This document shows positions 1 through 10,028 of a DNA stretch of 64,000 bases, piece by piece. The position numbers were made by a program, and so were the translations under genes. The first letter of the stretch is position 1, and each line of letters begins with the position of its first letter. The DNA comes from Paenibacillus sanguinis 2301083 = DSM 16941 (GTDB lineage: Bacteria > Bacillota > Bacilli > Paenibacillales > Paenibacillaceae): positions 1 to 64,000 of the forward strand of contig NZ_KB895390.1 in NCBI RefSeq assembly GCF_000374825.1, written 5' to 3'. The notes beneath the pieces are model-generated. The model saw only the letters and a list, made by a program, of their open reading frames with translations, was not told the origin of the DNA and did no database searches.

Positions 1-87
1 CCTTGAAGACGACGAGGTTGATAGGCCTGAGGTGGAAGTACAGCAATGTATGGAGCTGACAGGTACTAATCGGTCGAGGGCTTATCC
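1..87 (+). rRNA. rrl: 23S ribosomal RNA, 3' end (partial)
   Basis: The first ~87 bases match the conserved 3' terminus of bacterial 23S rRNA, including the GACGACGAGGTTGATAGG block and the final AATCGGTCGAGGGCTTATCC stretch. The gene enters from outside the window on the + strand. No 5S rRNA is recognisable between this end and the first tRNA, which is unusual for a 16S-23S-5S operon. The exact 3' end is placed by analogy with other Bacillales. Confidence 0.93.
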
Positions 88-176
88 AAAAAATCACTCG
101 GAAGAGTGGCGTCAGGCTGAGCAAGCCGTGAAGAGCACTCCAAGAGAACTAACACGCAAATTTCGTTTCGTATCCA

Positions 177-204
177 GTTTTCAAGCGATTAAACGCTTGA
201 AAAC
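177..204 (+). other. Perfect 11-bp inverted repeat (hairpin) between 23S and tRNA-Asn
   Basis: Positions 177-187 and 194-204 are perfectly complementary around a 6-nt ATTAAA loop. The hairpin is followed by cttcata rather than a T-run, so it is more likely a processing or anti-termination structure of the rRNA-tRNA transcript than a terminator. The role is inferred. Confidence 0.5.
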
Positions 205-214
205 TTCATAATGG

Positions 215-287
215 TCCCTGATAGCTCAGTTGGTAGAGCACTCGACTGTTAATCGAGTTGTCACAGGTTCGAGTCCTGTTCGGGGAG
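215..287 (+). tRNA. tRNA-Asn(GTT)
   Basis: Cloverleaf with a 7-bp acceptor stem (215-221 with 280-286), anticodon GTT at 248-250 in loop CTGTTAA, and a TTCGA T-loop. The CCA tail is not encoded (gtca follows). Confidence 0.95.
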
Positions 288-353
288 TCAAGTTCCCAGG
301 AAGTAGGTTATACTTCCGAGATATACTTCATTACTTCCTGGGATCTTATATCT

Positions 354-445
354 GGAGAGGTGTCCGAGTTGGCCGAAGGAGCACGATTGGAAATCGTGTA
401 GGCGTCACAAGCGTCTCGAGGGTTCGAATCCCTCTCTCTCCGCCA
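354..445 (+). tRNA. tRNA-Ser(GGA)
   Basis: Class II tRNA with a long variable arm. The anticodon stem is 382-386/394-398 and the anticodon GGA is at 389-391. CCA is encoded at 443-445. Confidence 0.95.
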
Positions 446-454
446 TAATATTTA

Positions 455-529
455 GGCCCGTTGGTCAAGGGGTTAAGACACCTCCCTTTCACGGAGGTAA
501 CAGGGGTTCGAATCCCCTACGGGTCACCA
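455..529 (+). tRNA. tRNA-Glu(TTC)
   Basis: Acceptor stem GGCCCGT pairs with ACGGGTC. Anticodon TTC at 488-490 in loop CTTTCAC. CCA is encoded. Confidence 0.95.
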
Positions 530-597
530 TTTCTTTAAAATCATGACTTGATTTACTCTGTTATGATCTGGTACAATAGAACTTGTCTTTTCCCATT

Positions 598-673
598 GGA
601 GGCTTAGCTCAGCTGGGAGAGCATCTGCCTTACAAGCAGAGGGTCGGGGGTTCGAGCCCCTCAGCCTCCACCA
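598..673 (+). tRNA. tRNA-Val(TAC)
   Basis: Complete cloverleaf with anticodon TAC at 631-633 in loop CTTACAA. CCA is encoded at 671-673. Confidence 0.95.
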
Positions 674-687
674 TAGATATTTACTGA

Positions 688-761
<74 letters not shown>

Positions 762-838
762 CTTATCCTCTAAAAGTGAAGAATGGCTTTGTAGCATATT
801 CCGATTACTTTTCGGGGACCCCAGAAATAACCTAGTGT

Positions 839-915
839 GGAGCCGTGGTGTAGAGGCCTAACATGCCTGCCTGTCACGCAGGAGACCGCGGGTTCGAATC
901 CCGTCGGCTCCGCCA
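839..915 (+). tRNA. tRNA-Asp(GTC)
   Basis: Cloverleaf with anticodon GTC at 873-875 in loop CTGTCAC. CCA is encoded at 913-915. Confidence 0.95.
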
Positions 916-934
916 TTTAACTTATTTTGTGTAA

Positions 935-1010
<76 letters not shown>

Positions 1011-1032
1011 TTGTAATATTGACAATTGAAGA

Positions 1033-1108
<76 letters not shown>

Positions 1109-1111
1109 CAT

Positions 1112-1197
1112 GGAGGCTTAGCGAAGTGGCCAAACGCAGCAGACTGTAAATCTGTTCTCTGACGAGTTCGGTGGTTCGAATCCATCAGCCTCCACCA
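1112..1197 (+). tRNA. tRNA-Tyr(GTA)
   Basis: Class II tRNA with an extended variable arm. Anticodon GTA at 1146-1148 in loop CTGTAAA. CCA is encoded. Confidence 0.95.
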
Positions 1198-1210
1198 GTT
1201 TTACCTATTT

Positions 1211-1284
1211 AGGGGCATAGTTTAAAGGTAGAACAAAGGTCTCCAAAACCTTTGGTGTGGGTTCAATTCCTGCTGCCCCTGCCA
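1211..1284 (+). tRNA. tRNA-Trp(CCA)
   Basis: Acceptor AGGGGCA pairs with TGCCCCT. Anticodon CCA at 1253-1255 in loop CTCCAAA. The CCA tail is encoded. Confidence 0.94.
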
Positions 1285-1315
1285 CTTTTTTTCAACAACT
1301 TAATATTTTATTTAT

Positions 1316-1392
1316 GGCGGTCGTGGCGAAGGGGTTAACGCACCGGATTGTGGCTCCGGCATTCGTGGGTTCAAGTCCCATCGATCGCCCCA
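1316..1392 (+). tRNA. tRNA-His(GTG)
   Basis: Anticodon GTG at 1350-1352. The extra 5' G (1316) can pair with the C73 discriminator (1389), the identity element of tRNA-His. CCA is encoded at 1390-1392. Confidence 0.94.
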
Positions 1393-1415
1393 TTTTTATC
1401 TAAATAATTGAATAT

Positions 1416-1487
1416 TGGGGATTAGCCAAGCGGTAAGGCAACGGACTTTGACTCCGTCACTCATAGGTTCGAATCCTATATCCCCAG
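1416..1487 (+). tRNA. tRNA-Gln(TTG)
   Basis: Acceptor TGGGGAT pairs with ATCCCCA. Anticodon TTG at 1448-1450 in loop CTTTGAC. CCA is not encoded. Confidence 0.94.
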
Positions 1488-1497
1488 TCTTTTATAT

Positions 1498-1572
1498 GCG
1501 GACGTGGCTCAGCGGTAGAGCATCGCCTTGCCAAGGCGAGGGTCGCGGGTTCGATTCCCGTCGTCCGCTCCA
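1498..1572 (+). tRNA. tRNA-Gly(GCC)
   Basis: Cloverleaf with anticodon GCC at 1530-1532 in loop TTGCCAA. CCA is encoded. Confidence 0.95.
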
Positions 1573-1584
1573 TTTTTTATATAT

Positions 1585-1658
1585 GGCGCCATAGCCAAGT
1601 GGTAAGGCACAGCTCTGCAAAAGCTTTATCCCCAGTTCGAGTCTGGGTGGCGCCTCCA
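1585..1658 (+). tRNA. tRNA-Cys(GCA)
   Basis: Acceptor GGCGCCA pairs with TGGCGCC. Anticodon GCA at 1617-1619. CCA is encoded at 1656-1658. Confidence 0.94.
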
Positions 1659-1668
1659 TCTTAACTAT

Positions 1669-1754
1669 GCGGGAGTGGCGGAATCGGCAGACGCACAGGA
1701 CTTAAAATCCTGCGGTAGGTGACTACCGTACCAGTTCAAGTCTGGTCTTCCGCA
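1669..1754 (+). tRNA. tRNA-Leu(TAA)
   Basis: Class II tRNA with a long variable arm. Anticodon TAA at 1703-1705 in loop CTTAAAA. CCA is not encoded. Confidence 0.95.
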
Positions 1755-1775
1755 CTTTGAACAACCTTATAATAC

Positions 1776-1857
1776 GCCGGCGTGGCGGAATGGCAGACGC
1801 GCTCGACTCAAAATCGAGTGGGAAACCGTGGAGGTTCGAGTCCTCTCGCCGGTACCA
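1776..1857 (+). tRNA. tRNA-Leu(CAA)
   Basis: Class II tRNA with anticodon CAA at 1809-1811 in loop CTCAAAA. It is the last of 16 tRNA genes in the array. CCA is encoded at 1855-1857. Confidence 0.95.
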
Positions 1858-1861
1858 ACAA

Positions 1862-1911
1862 TGAAATCAAGCTCTTGGGATGAAGATCCTAAGGGCTTTT
1901 ATTTGATTTCA
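1862..1911 (+). terminator. Rho-independent terminator of the rRNA-tRNA operon
   Basis: An 11-bp stem (1871-1881 with 1886-1896, two G-T wobbles, GAAG tetraloop) is followed by TTTTATTT. A 9-bp outer inverted repeat (1862-1870 with 1903-1911) flanks it. It lies directly after the last tRNA, where the operon should end. Confidence 0.85.
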
Positions 1912-1958
1912 GGGATATCCTTCGGAGTATGAAGTATCAGAATAAGGAATGATGAACA

Positions 1959-3878
1959 GTGTCAAAAGAAAAAACTTCCGATTTAAGTATGAATCAGGCG
2001 ATTGACATGATAACGGGAAAGATAAGATCAGCCAGGGAAGTCCACAATCATCCCCATTTAAAAGAGCCCAATCGTTATCTTTGTCTTGGATGCAAAGAGA
2101 CTCCCGAACATTTAATACAGGCATACGAAAAGAAGAAAGAACCAACGATTCTTGAGCATGTTAGTGATGACGAACACCCTTATTTTCGGAGAGGTAAGGG
2201 GCAGCAGCATTATGAACGTTGTCGCTTTCGCAGCCCGGAATCCAAAGTCATTTCGCTGGCGGAAAGTAATGGAATATCTATTGATAATCGGACTAAAGTG
2301 CTTAAAATTTTAACGAGTGCTAAACTGGTCAGGGAAAGCGGCGATTCGCCGGGGTATTCCAGAACAGCATATACAAAGTTCTTTACCCATCAGGCCCACC
2401 AAAGGTTTTATTTTTTCTTAACCAGCTTGCTGGAGGAATATGAGGTTACCACATTTCAAAGTAGAGTCTCTGCATTTTATGTGACAACCGAGTCCGGCAA
2501 ACCCGTCAAGTTTGCTGATATATTTGGATTGCAGGACGATATCATTCATCGAGTTGAAAAAGAAGGATCCAGTTGTTTGGCAGTAGTCGTGGGTACGGTA
2601 AGAAAAGTGATACATAAAGGTTATATTCTCATCGATTTCACCACAAGCAGAGTAGAGAAGCGACGAAATTCGAAACCATTTCGACTTTTTGTACATCACG
2701 AATATGCCAGCAAAGTTGGAGATATCACACTATTGGAAAATCAGAAGATTGCCTGCTACGGATTTGTAGAGAAGAAGATATGGACTCATGGCGCAGTTTA
2801 CCAAATGGAATTGTACTCTATAGAGCATCAAATTTATTTCTTCGATTATCCTACAAATCGAAAACAAATAGGTTCGATTCATGATCCTGACGATTCTGTA
2901 GCGTATGCCCTTGAAGAGTGCATGAGTTTTACAAAGCGATTCTGGGGAACAGAAAGGCTTTCCGATCAAGAAATCATTAATGTATTAACCGTTCATGGGC
3001 AAACAATGTTGGAACAGAGGAAAGTGGATTTAGCAATAGAAGCAGGGAAACAAAATAGCTACGACGCATTCATAGTAAGCTGGAACGATCTTCGGTCACA
3101 AGTCGCAAATGACAAACAACAGCTCGAACAATTACAGATGAATTTGAGAAAGCTCATCTCTGCTTACGAGGTTAAAGCGGCGAAGTTTTCTTCAAAGTTT
3201 GGCTTTAACCGGAGAACATTAAGTACGCTAGAGGAGCAACAAAATCAACTTCAACAGCATGCTCAAGGAATCCAAGGAAACCTTAATGAGAATGAAAGAA
3301 AACTTTACCGATATCATGAGAAAAAGCGTGATTGGGATAAATGGAAGCAGTCTTTGGATAAGCAGAATCAAGAAATTGAGAAAATGGAACGCTGGACAGT
3401 TTTAGAGACAAGGCTGAAGGGGATATTGGCTTCATTTGATTCGCATCTTTTCCGTATCCCGTTTGGCCACCCGAAGTGGGAACTGTTCCTTCGATTTCAA
3501 TGCAACGCAGAGGATGAATCCAGTGTAGTCATTAGAGCCATTATGCAGCTTTATACGGCCTATGGACAAGCATGGCTTCCGGCTGATCACTCCCTTCAAG
3601 AGCAAGTTATGGAGCATCGCTTTACAGTAGATCAACTGAATGAGTCGTCTCGAGAGGCATTGAAAGGGTTGTATTCCAAGTTAGGAAGGTCCATTTTCGA
3701 ATTCCTTCGACTTATGGGGTGGCCTGCTTCAAAAAGTAAATGTCCGAAGTGCGATGGTTCCATGAGGCTACAATATCGAAATCACAAACACATTCTTGAA
3801 TGCTGGGATTTGAAATGTAAAGAGAGTTTGACCTTGAACTGGGAAACCGCTGCAGTGGTGTTGAATAGGCGAAGTTGA
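1959..3878 (+). CDS. Unrecognised protein with zinc-finger ends and a central coiled coil
   Basis: A 639-aa protein whose family I do not recognise. The N-terminal part has a Cys pair (C42, C45) and later H84/C88, which could bind zinc and vaguely resembles the N-terminal zinc motif of CoiA-like competence proteins. Residues ~385-480 are rich in Glu, Gln, Lys and Leu and look like a coiled coil. The C-terminus has CPKC and a second Cys pair in WDLKC, which looks like a zinc ribbon. The start is GTG at 1959, with AAGGA 10 nt upstream. The gene directly follows the tRNA terminator and precedes a nuclease-TPR pseudogene, a position typical of integrated accessory DNA. A nucleic-acid-binding or defence role is possible but unproven. 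Confidence 0.75.
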   Translation: MSKEKTSDLSMNQAIDMITGKIRSAREVHNHPHLKEPNRYLCLGCKETPEHLIQAYEKKKEPTILEHVSDDEHPYFRRGKGQQHYERCRFRSPESKVISLAESNGISIDNRTKVLKILTSAKLVRESGDSPGYSRTAYTKFFTHQAHQRFYFFLTSLLEEYEVTTFQSRVSAFYVTTESGKPVKFADIFGLQDDIIHRVEKEGSSCLAVVVGTVRKVIHKGYILIDFTTSRVEKRRNSKPFRLFVHHEYASKVGDITLLENQKIACYGFVEKKIWTHGAVYQMELYSIEHQIYFFDYPTNRKQIGSIHDPDDSVAYALEECMSFTKRFWGTERLSDQEIINVLTVHGQTMLEQRKVDLAIEAGKQNSYDAFIVSWNDLRSQVANDKQQLEQLQMNLRKLISAYEVKAAKFSSKFGFNRRTLSTLEEQQNQLQQHAQGIQGNLNENERKLYRYHEKKRDWDKWKQSLDKQNQEIEKMERWTVLETRLKGILASFDSHLFRIPFGHPKWELFLRFQCNAEDESSVVIRAIMQLYTAYGQAWLPADHSLQEQVMEHRFTVDQLNESSREALKGLYSKLGRSIFEFLRLMGWPASKSKCPKCDGSMRLQYRNHKHILECWDLKCKESLTLNWETAAVVLNRRS

Positions 3879-3943
3879 AGTTATTGAATAGTGCGAAAAA
3901 ATAGCTAGAACAGCGTCGATCCATAAATCTGTAAATGTAAGGG

Positions 3944-5960
3944 ATGAGTTGCATGTTTAATGCTGTGCTCTGGTCTTTGGACCATATGGATGGAAGCAAT
4001 TTTGAAAAGTTATGTACAGATCTGATGAGTCGGTCGGGATATCCCGATATTATTCCTGTTGGAGGTATGCATGATCGGGGACGTGATGCAGAGGTCATTC
4101 GCTACACGAGTGGTGGGGAAAAGCAAGTCATTTTTATTTCAATTTAGTTTGAACAAATCTTGGAACAAAAAGCTATCGGATGAAATAAAAAAAATTCGAG
4201 ATTACAATCGGCAAGTTACGACTTTCGTGTTTGTGACAAGCCAAACTGTAACTGGAGCAGCGCGAGACAAATTTGAACTTCTGGCGAATGAATACGGTTG
4301 GAACCTTCAAATTTATGACCGTACATGGTTAAGACTACAGCTCGAAGAACGTCATCCTGATATGGCGAAAAAATATTTGGCTATTCCTGATATATTGTTA
4401 AGCTATCGGCAGCAGGACACGATTTTCCCCTTTTCTTCGTGTGAAAATTCTGATACAGCTAGTTGGCATCTTTATAAAAACAAAAACTATGAAGAAGCGG
4501 CCCTCGGGTTTAAAAAATGGCTGATCCAATACCCCAAGGATATTTTGGCTTGGCAAGGGTTGGCTTCATGCCAGTATCACGTGTACCAATACAAAGAAGC
4601 GTTGTTCAGCATTAACGAAGCGCTAAGAATCGATCATTCTAATCGAGTAAGCAAGTCAATAAAAGCCTCAATTTTGACTGAAGATGGGATTGCATGTTCA
4701 AACCGCGCGAATCTACTTACTGCTAAAGAGTTATTTAAGGATATTTCGATGGAAAGTGATCATTGGTTTGACTACTATAATTATGGAAATGTGCTGAGCG
4801 CATTAGATGAGCCAGAAGAGGCTTTAACCCAATATCTGAAGGCAATAAGTTGGATAGTCATCAACCTGAATTGTGGAAAAACATGGGGAGTGTATACAAT
4901 ACGCTTGGTCAACACGATGAGGAACTTAGATGCTTGGACAAGGTGTTGGAGCTAGATGAAAATCTCGCAGAAGCTTACATCAGTAAAGGGGTAACTTTTT
5001 TGCAGATTTTCAACAAAGCAATTCTCGGCATACAATTCATTGAACAGGGTTTGAATTCGAATCCGCAGATAGGTATGCGTTGGCCACATGTTTGGTATTG
5101 GCTTACTTTGGGATATCTGCGCCGAAATAAAAAAGTCGAAGCACTAAATAAAGTAGAGACAGGCCTTACTTATGCTTCGTCCATCAGGGTCTACTAGAAT
5201 TAAAAGCCTCGATTCTGTCCGAGTTATGGAGAAAGGATAAAAAGTATGTTTCTCTTGCTTATAGGTATTTTCAATTCTGCTTGAATACACCTCCGGTGCT
5301 TCTCAAATTGTTCATGAACTAATCGAATTAAGTCTGGTTATGAACAAAGAAGAACAGGGTTGGAAGTACATCGAACAATTTTATCATGATCATAAAGTAT
5401 CTGACATATTGAAAGGATACGGCTATTCACTTTCTACTGCAAAGAATGCAGTAAAGTACTATTATATATACCGGTCATTTCGGAGAATGAAGCCTATCGA
5501 TCAATACGACAGGGAATTCGGCTCAAACATAATATTTCAGCAACCATCGGTAATTAGTTCAATGGATATTCTTTTTAACGTGATTTTTGGTATGGGGTGT
5601 ACTGTCCTGGAAAGAAGAAAGATAGAGGCGCATCATATTAAAAAAATGGTTGTACATATCAGAAGTGAATTATCGAAAAAAATTCCATATTTGTGTAGGA
5701 CTATAGAAATCAAAAGTGAAGATCAAGAGTTGAAAATCGAACTGATTACGCAAGTGTGTGTTCACTTTCCATTGTTAGGATTATTGGAATCAAGTAGACA
5801 AACCGGATATATTAGCGGTTATTACGGAATCTCAAATGAGGATCTAGATCATTATATCGCTGGTGATGAAATAACGACTTTGCAATCCAATATTGTGAGT
5901 CAAAGCTTATTGGAGATGAACAGACGCTTACGCTTATTTCCAGAAGAAACAGAAACCTAA
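3944..5960 (+). pseudogene. Broken restriction-endonuclease-like / TPR-repeat protein
   Basis: Pieces of one protein of ~670 aa run through frames 2, 0, 2, 1 and 0, so at least four frameshifts are needed. The first piece (3944 to ~4140) reads FEKLC..L, then RGRDAE, then KQVIF. This looks like the Mrr/PD-(D/E)XK restriction-endonuclease-like fold, in which an Asp and a Q/ExK pair form the active site. The second (to ~4850) and third (to ~5180) pieces carry degenerate TPR helices such as ALFSINEALRID and AEAYISKGV. A fourth runs ~5180-5310, and the last (5340-5960) is helical and unrecognised. Neighbouring large genes are intact, which favours real decay over sequencing error, although the shift near 4140 sits in T-rich sequence. 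The intact ancestor was probably a defence nuclease (inference). Confidence 0.7.
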
Positions 5961-6281
5961 CAAAAAGTTGAGAAGAAGTACAAAAAGCTAGTTTAACACA
6001 AAAAGAGTTCTAACCCCTTGTCCCGTAAGGATTTTTCCCGTTCCACTACTTCGCTTTCATTTCTTTGTCTTCGCATAACTTTAATCTTCTCAGCCAAGAT
6101 ATACGAACCAGGCCCCAGTGGGTTATACGCAGAAAATGATATTCGCACCTAATTTTTACGTGATATACGAGGCTGACAATATAGTCAAGTTTGTATTGGC
6201 AACCTCAAAAGAGATCACACGTTCGTATAATATGGTATAATATTACTATCTTTTGATCTCTAAATAAGTGAGGATATAACT
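5961..6281. other. Intergenic region with promoter-like -10 elements
   Basis: An AT-rich gap without a credible gene. Two overlapping TATAAT hexamers (6226-6231 and 6236-6241) lie ~45 nt before the YobI-type gene. I cannot see a convincing -35 box at 17 bp for either, so promoter assignment is tentative. Confidence 0.4.
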
Positions 6282-9200
6282 ATGGAATCAAGCAAATATA
6301 TTTTTAGAAAGCTCACGCCTATTAAAGATGCCGATTTGAAAATATACGAAGATGCCCTTAATTTTGTTTTTCAAGAAGAAGACTTGAAGAATGTAGCAAT
6401 AACCGGTCCATATAGTGCTGGGAAGAGTAGTGTTTTGGAGACATATAAAGCCAAGCAACCAGATAAAAGGTTTTTAAATATTTCTCTCGCTCATTTTGAT
6501 TCAGACAGTCATGATTTAGATAGTCAAGAGGATAGAGGTAATCATAAGACTGTTAAAGGGACACAAAATAATGATGCAGTATTGGAAGGGAAAATACTAA
6601 ATCAACTAATTCATCAAATAAATCCTGATGATATTCCCCAGACTCATTTTAAAGTGAAAAAGAAATTGTCTAAGTTCAAAATGTTCTTAGCTACGCTTTT
6701 ATTAACTTTTGCTATTATTCTATTACTGTACATGATTAGATTTACTGACTGGCGTCATTTTGTATTGAATTCATCTGATACGTGGTTGAAAGATCTTTTG
6801 ACATTTACGACGCAAGATACCACAACTGTTATCGGGGGGAGTATTTTCGGTTTTATCTCTATGTATCTTATATTCGTGACAATTCAGATGATTCGATATA
6901 ACAAATTTTTGTTCAAAAAGCTGAAGATACAGGGAAATGAGATTGAAATATTTGAAGAAGCGAATGAATCTTACTTTGATAAATATCTTAATGAGGTATT
7001 ATATCTTTTTGAAAATGCTAATGCGGAAGTTATCGTATTCGAAGATATGGACCGATTTGAAAATAATCAAATCTTTCAGAAGTTACGAGAGATAAACTGG
7101 CTAATAAATAAGAAGTCGAACCAAGTTATACGTTTCTTTTACCTGCTTCGTGATGATACATTTTCTTCTAAAGATCGAACCAAGTTTTTCGATTTTATTA
7201 TTCCCATTGTACCAGTTGTTGACGGTTCAAACTCGTATGATCAATTTATCGATCATTTCAAGGTAGGCGGAATATTGGAAAAATTTGATCGCCAGTTTTT
7301 GCAAGGACTGTCGTTGTATATTGATGATATGCGCATTCTAAAAAATATTTACAATGAGTATCTTATATATCACGACCGCATCCAGACTACAGATTTAAAC
7401 AACGATAGGCTACTTGCCATTGTTGCATATAAGAATATTTTCCCAAGAGACTTTAGTGAATTACAGCTTGGTGCAGGATTTGTTCACAATCTTTTTTCTA
7501 ACAAATCAACTTTTATAAGTTCTGAAGTACAAAAACTTGAGCTGGAAATACTAGAGAAAAAGACTAGTGTAATTAATGCAGAAAATGAACTGTGTAATGA
7601 TATTGATGAATTGGATGCGATTTATTTTACATATCCAAACCCTTTAATAGTAGATAGTAAAAGAGAAAACCAATTCAAGTCTAAAGCAGCTTTTATTAGA
7701 GCAATGAAGAATAATTCGGGAGATATATACTATATAGAAAGTAGTTACCGTTATCAATTCAATTTTGAAGAAGGGTACGGAAGGTTATCACAAAATCCTG
7801 AATACCTTCATAGAAAATCATATATTGAAAATAAAAATCCAACCGTAATTGAAGAATTAAAAAACGAGATTAGCCAATTAATAGATAGAAAGTACAAACT
7901 GGAAAGTTGCAAGTTACAAGAAATAATCAACAAAGAAAACATTAATGAAATTTTCAGTGTGTCTTTCACAAATGAAGTTGGAGAAAAATTCTTGTTTAAA
8001 GATGTGAAATCAAGTCCTTATTTCCCATTAATTAAGTTCTTAATTAGAAATGGGTATATTGACGAAACCTATTCGGATTATATGACCTATTTCTATGAAC
8101 ATAGTCTGAGTAGAGTGGATAAGATATTTCTTCGCAGTGTAACTGATGAGGTCGCCAAAGAATTTTCATATAAATTAAAGGATCATGCTCTAGTCGTTTC
8201 ACGATTAAGGGAAGTTGACTATGATCACGAGGAAGTACTGAATTTTGACTTATTGAGCTATTTGTTAAAAACTCAAGACCCTCATCTAACTAGAATACTA
8301 ACTCAACTTAAAAAGAAAAAACGACTAGATTTTATCTCCCAATTTTGGATTGAAGGTGAAGAGAAACGCTCATTTGTAGCTGTGTTGAATAAAACTTGGC
8401 CAAGTGTTTTCAAGGAAGTTTTAAATAGTGATTACTTCTCTGAATATCAGAAACAACAGTACACACTAGACACCTTACATTTTTCCTCAATGGAAATTAT
8501 AGAGAAATTGAATATTGAGGAGTGTATGACGGAGTATATATCGAATAATAAAGAGTTTCTTAATGTTCCGGTACCTGAAATAGATAAATTAATTTTAAGT
8601 CTACAGCTTCTTAATGTTAAATTTAAGCAGATTGATTTTTCAAAAGCAAATCCATCATTATTTATGGCGGTGTATAAAGCGGATCTATATGAATTAAACA
8701 TCTTTATGATCTCGCTAATTCTAAATAAAGTGTATATGCTTCAGGAAAATGATGACTACATATACAAAAATTATACTCTCTTGGTATCAAAACCACAGGA
8801 AAGCATTGTGAAATACGTGCAATCCAATATTAATTCTTATTTGGAGTTGATTCTAGAAAACTGTAATTCAAAAATGACAGATGAACTTTTTGCAGCACTT
8901 GAAATTATTAATCACTCAGAGATTAATATAGACCATCGCATCATGTACATTAAGTATCTCCAAACAGAAATAGAAAAGCTTGATAGTATAAATGATGAGG
9001 ACTTATGGCAAACGCTATTGCAATTTGGACACCTTAAATACTCGGAGTTCAATGTTCTTCAATACTATTTTCAATCAGGTAATGGGTTAGATGATATCTT
9101 AATCGATTTCATCAATTCTAATCCATCTGATTTGCGCATTAATTATGAGATCTTGTGTGAGAACTTTGGAGAAGATAAGGCCTATGCTTTTATGGATGAT

Positions 9201-10028
9201 ATTATACAATGTGACAACTTAACAAATGAGAAGTATGAGTCGTTGGTCAAAGAATTTGGCACATATTATAAATCATTCACATTTACAAGTATTCCTGATA
9301 ACATGATCAGGCTTTTAATAAAGCATGGAGTAATCATGATGAATGAAATAAATTTACAATTTTTCAGAGAGAACTATACTGGTTCACAGGTTGAATACTT
9401 TATACTTACCAATATTGAAACGTATACAAATGAAGTAATCAATCGAGATAATTTTATAACAACTGAAATAATTAGTCTGATAGACAGAGAACTTGCTGAT
9501 TCATATAAGATTAAATTACTTGAATTAATATCTGATCCGATCTCAGTAAGAGGGAAACGGTATTCAGAAGTAGTTAAGTCACATATTTTAAAACATAATT
9601 TTGATATCAATGATCTTAGTGACTTGATAGTGAATTACGATTTAAGCAATTCTAACTTAAAAAGATTAGTAATTTCTATTTGCAAAGATCATATTGGTTA
9701 CACCATATCAAACGGATTAGAGGTTTCATTTAATCTTTTGAAAGAGCTTCTTCGAATGGACGAGATATCTCGAGAGGACAAATCCGAATTATTTATTTCC
9801 CTTCTTAGTAAGCTCAATGAGAGACAAGTTCATGTCTGTTTAGAAATTTTGGAAAGAGAAGACTTTCTTGGGTTGTTTTTTGGTAAGAGACCTAAACTAG
9901 AACAAACTAAGGAGAACAATAAGATACTAACGATATTCCAAAATAAAAAGTGGATATCAGGTTTTGATGTTGACAAGAATGATCCGAACTATTACCGAGC
10001 TATTGGTCGGAGAACTATTAATAGATAA
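6282..10028 (+). CDS. YobI-type P-loop ATPase with two membrane segments
   Basis: A 1248-aa protein with an N-terminal P-loop NTPase. The Walker A motif is GPYSAGKS at residues 42-49, and a Walker B-like VIVFEDMDRF lies near 250. Two hydrophobic segments (about 133-152 and 185-205) are inserted between the Walker motifs, the arrangement seen in KAP/YobI-type membrane-associated NTPases. About 800 residues of helical, AT-rich, low-similarity sequence follow. The start at 6282 has GAGGA nine bases upstream. Family members such as Bacillus subtilis YobI are poorly characterised, and large STAND/KAP-like ATPases of this size often occur in phage-defence islands. The neighbouring nuclease-TPR pseudogene and EVE/nuclease-like operon fit that setting. 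Low GC compared with the biosynthetic cluster suggests transfer. The ATPase call is firm; the defence role is inferred. Confidence 0.75.
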   Translation: MESSKYIFRKLTPIKDADLKIYEDALNFVFQEEDLKNVAITGPYSAGKSSVLETYKAKQPDKRFLNISLAHFDSDSHDLDSQEDRGNHKTVKGTQNNDAVLEGKILNQLIHQINPDDIPQTHFKVKKKLSKFKMFLATLLLTFAIILLLYMIRFTDWRHFVLNSSDTWLKDLLTFTTQDTTTVIGGSIFGFISMYLIFVTIQMIRYNKFLFKKLKIQGNEIEIFEEANESYFDKYLNEVLYLFENANAEVIVFEDMDRFENNQIFQKLREINWLINKKSNQVIRFFYLLRDDTFSSKDRTKFFDFIIPIVPVVDGSNSYDQFIDHFKVGGILEKFDRQFLQGLSLYIDDMRILKNIYNEYLIYHDRIQTTDLNNDRLLAIVAYKNIFPRDFSELQLGAGFVHNLFSNKSTFISSEVQKLELEILEKKTSVINAENELCNDIDELDAIYFTYPNPLIVDSKRENQFKSKAAFIRAMKNNSGDIYYIESSYRYQFNFEEGYGRLSQNPEYLHRKSYIENKNPTVIEELKNEISQLIDRKYKLESCKLQEIINKENINEIFSVSFTNEVGEKFLFKDVKSSPYFPLIKFLIRNGYIDETYSDYMTYFYEHSLSRVDKIFLRSVTDEVAKEFSYKLKDHALVVSRLREVDYDHEEVLNFDLLSYLLKTQDPHLTRILTQLKKKKRLDFISQFWIEGEEKRSFVAVLNKTWPSVFKEVLNSDYFSEYQKQQYTLDTLHFSSMEIIEKLNIEECMTEYISNNKEFLNVPVPEIDKLILSLQLLNVKFKQIDFSKANPSLFMAVYKADLYELNIFMISLILNKVYMLQENDDYIYKNYTLLVSKPQESIVKYVQSNINSYLELILENCNSKMTDELFAALEIINHSEINIDHRIMYIKYLQTEIEKLDSINDEDLWQTLLQFGHLKYSEFNVLQYYFQSGNGLDDILIDFINSNPSDLRINYEILCENFGEDKAYAFMDDIIQCDNLTNEKYESLVKEFGTYYKSFTFTSIPDNMIRLLIKHGVIMMNEINLQFFRENYTGSQVEYFILTNIETYTNEVINRDNFITTEIISLIDRELADSYKIKLLELISDPISVRGKRYSEVVKSHILKHNFDINDLSDLIVNYDLSNSNLKRLVISICKDHIGYTISNGLEVSFNLLKELLRMDEISREDKSELFISLLSKLNERQVHVCLEILEREDFLGLFFGKRPKLEQTKENNKILTIFQNKKWISGFDVDKNDPNYYRAIGRRTINR

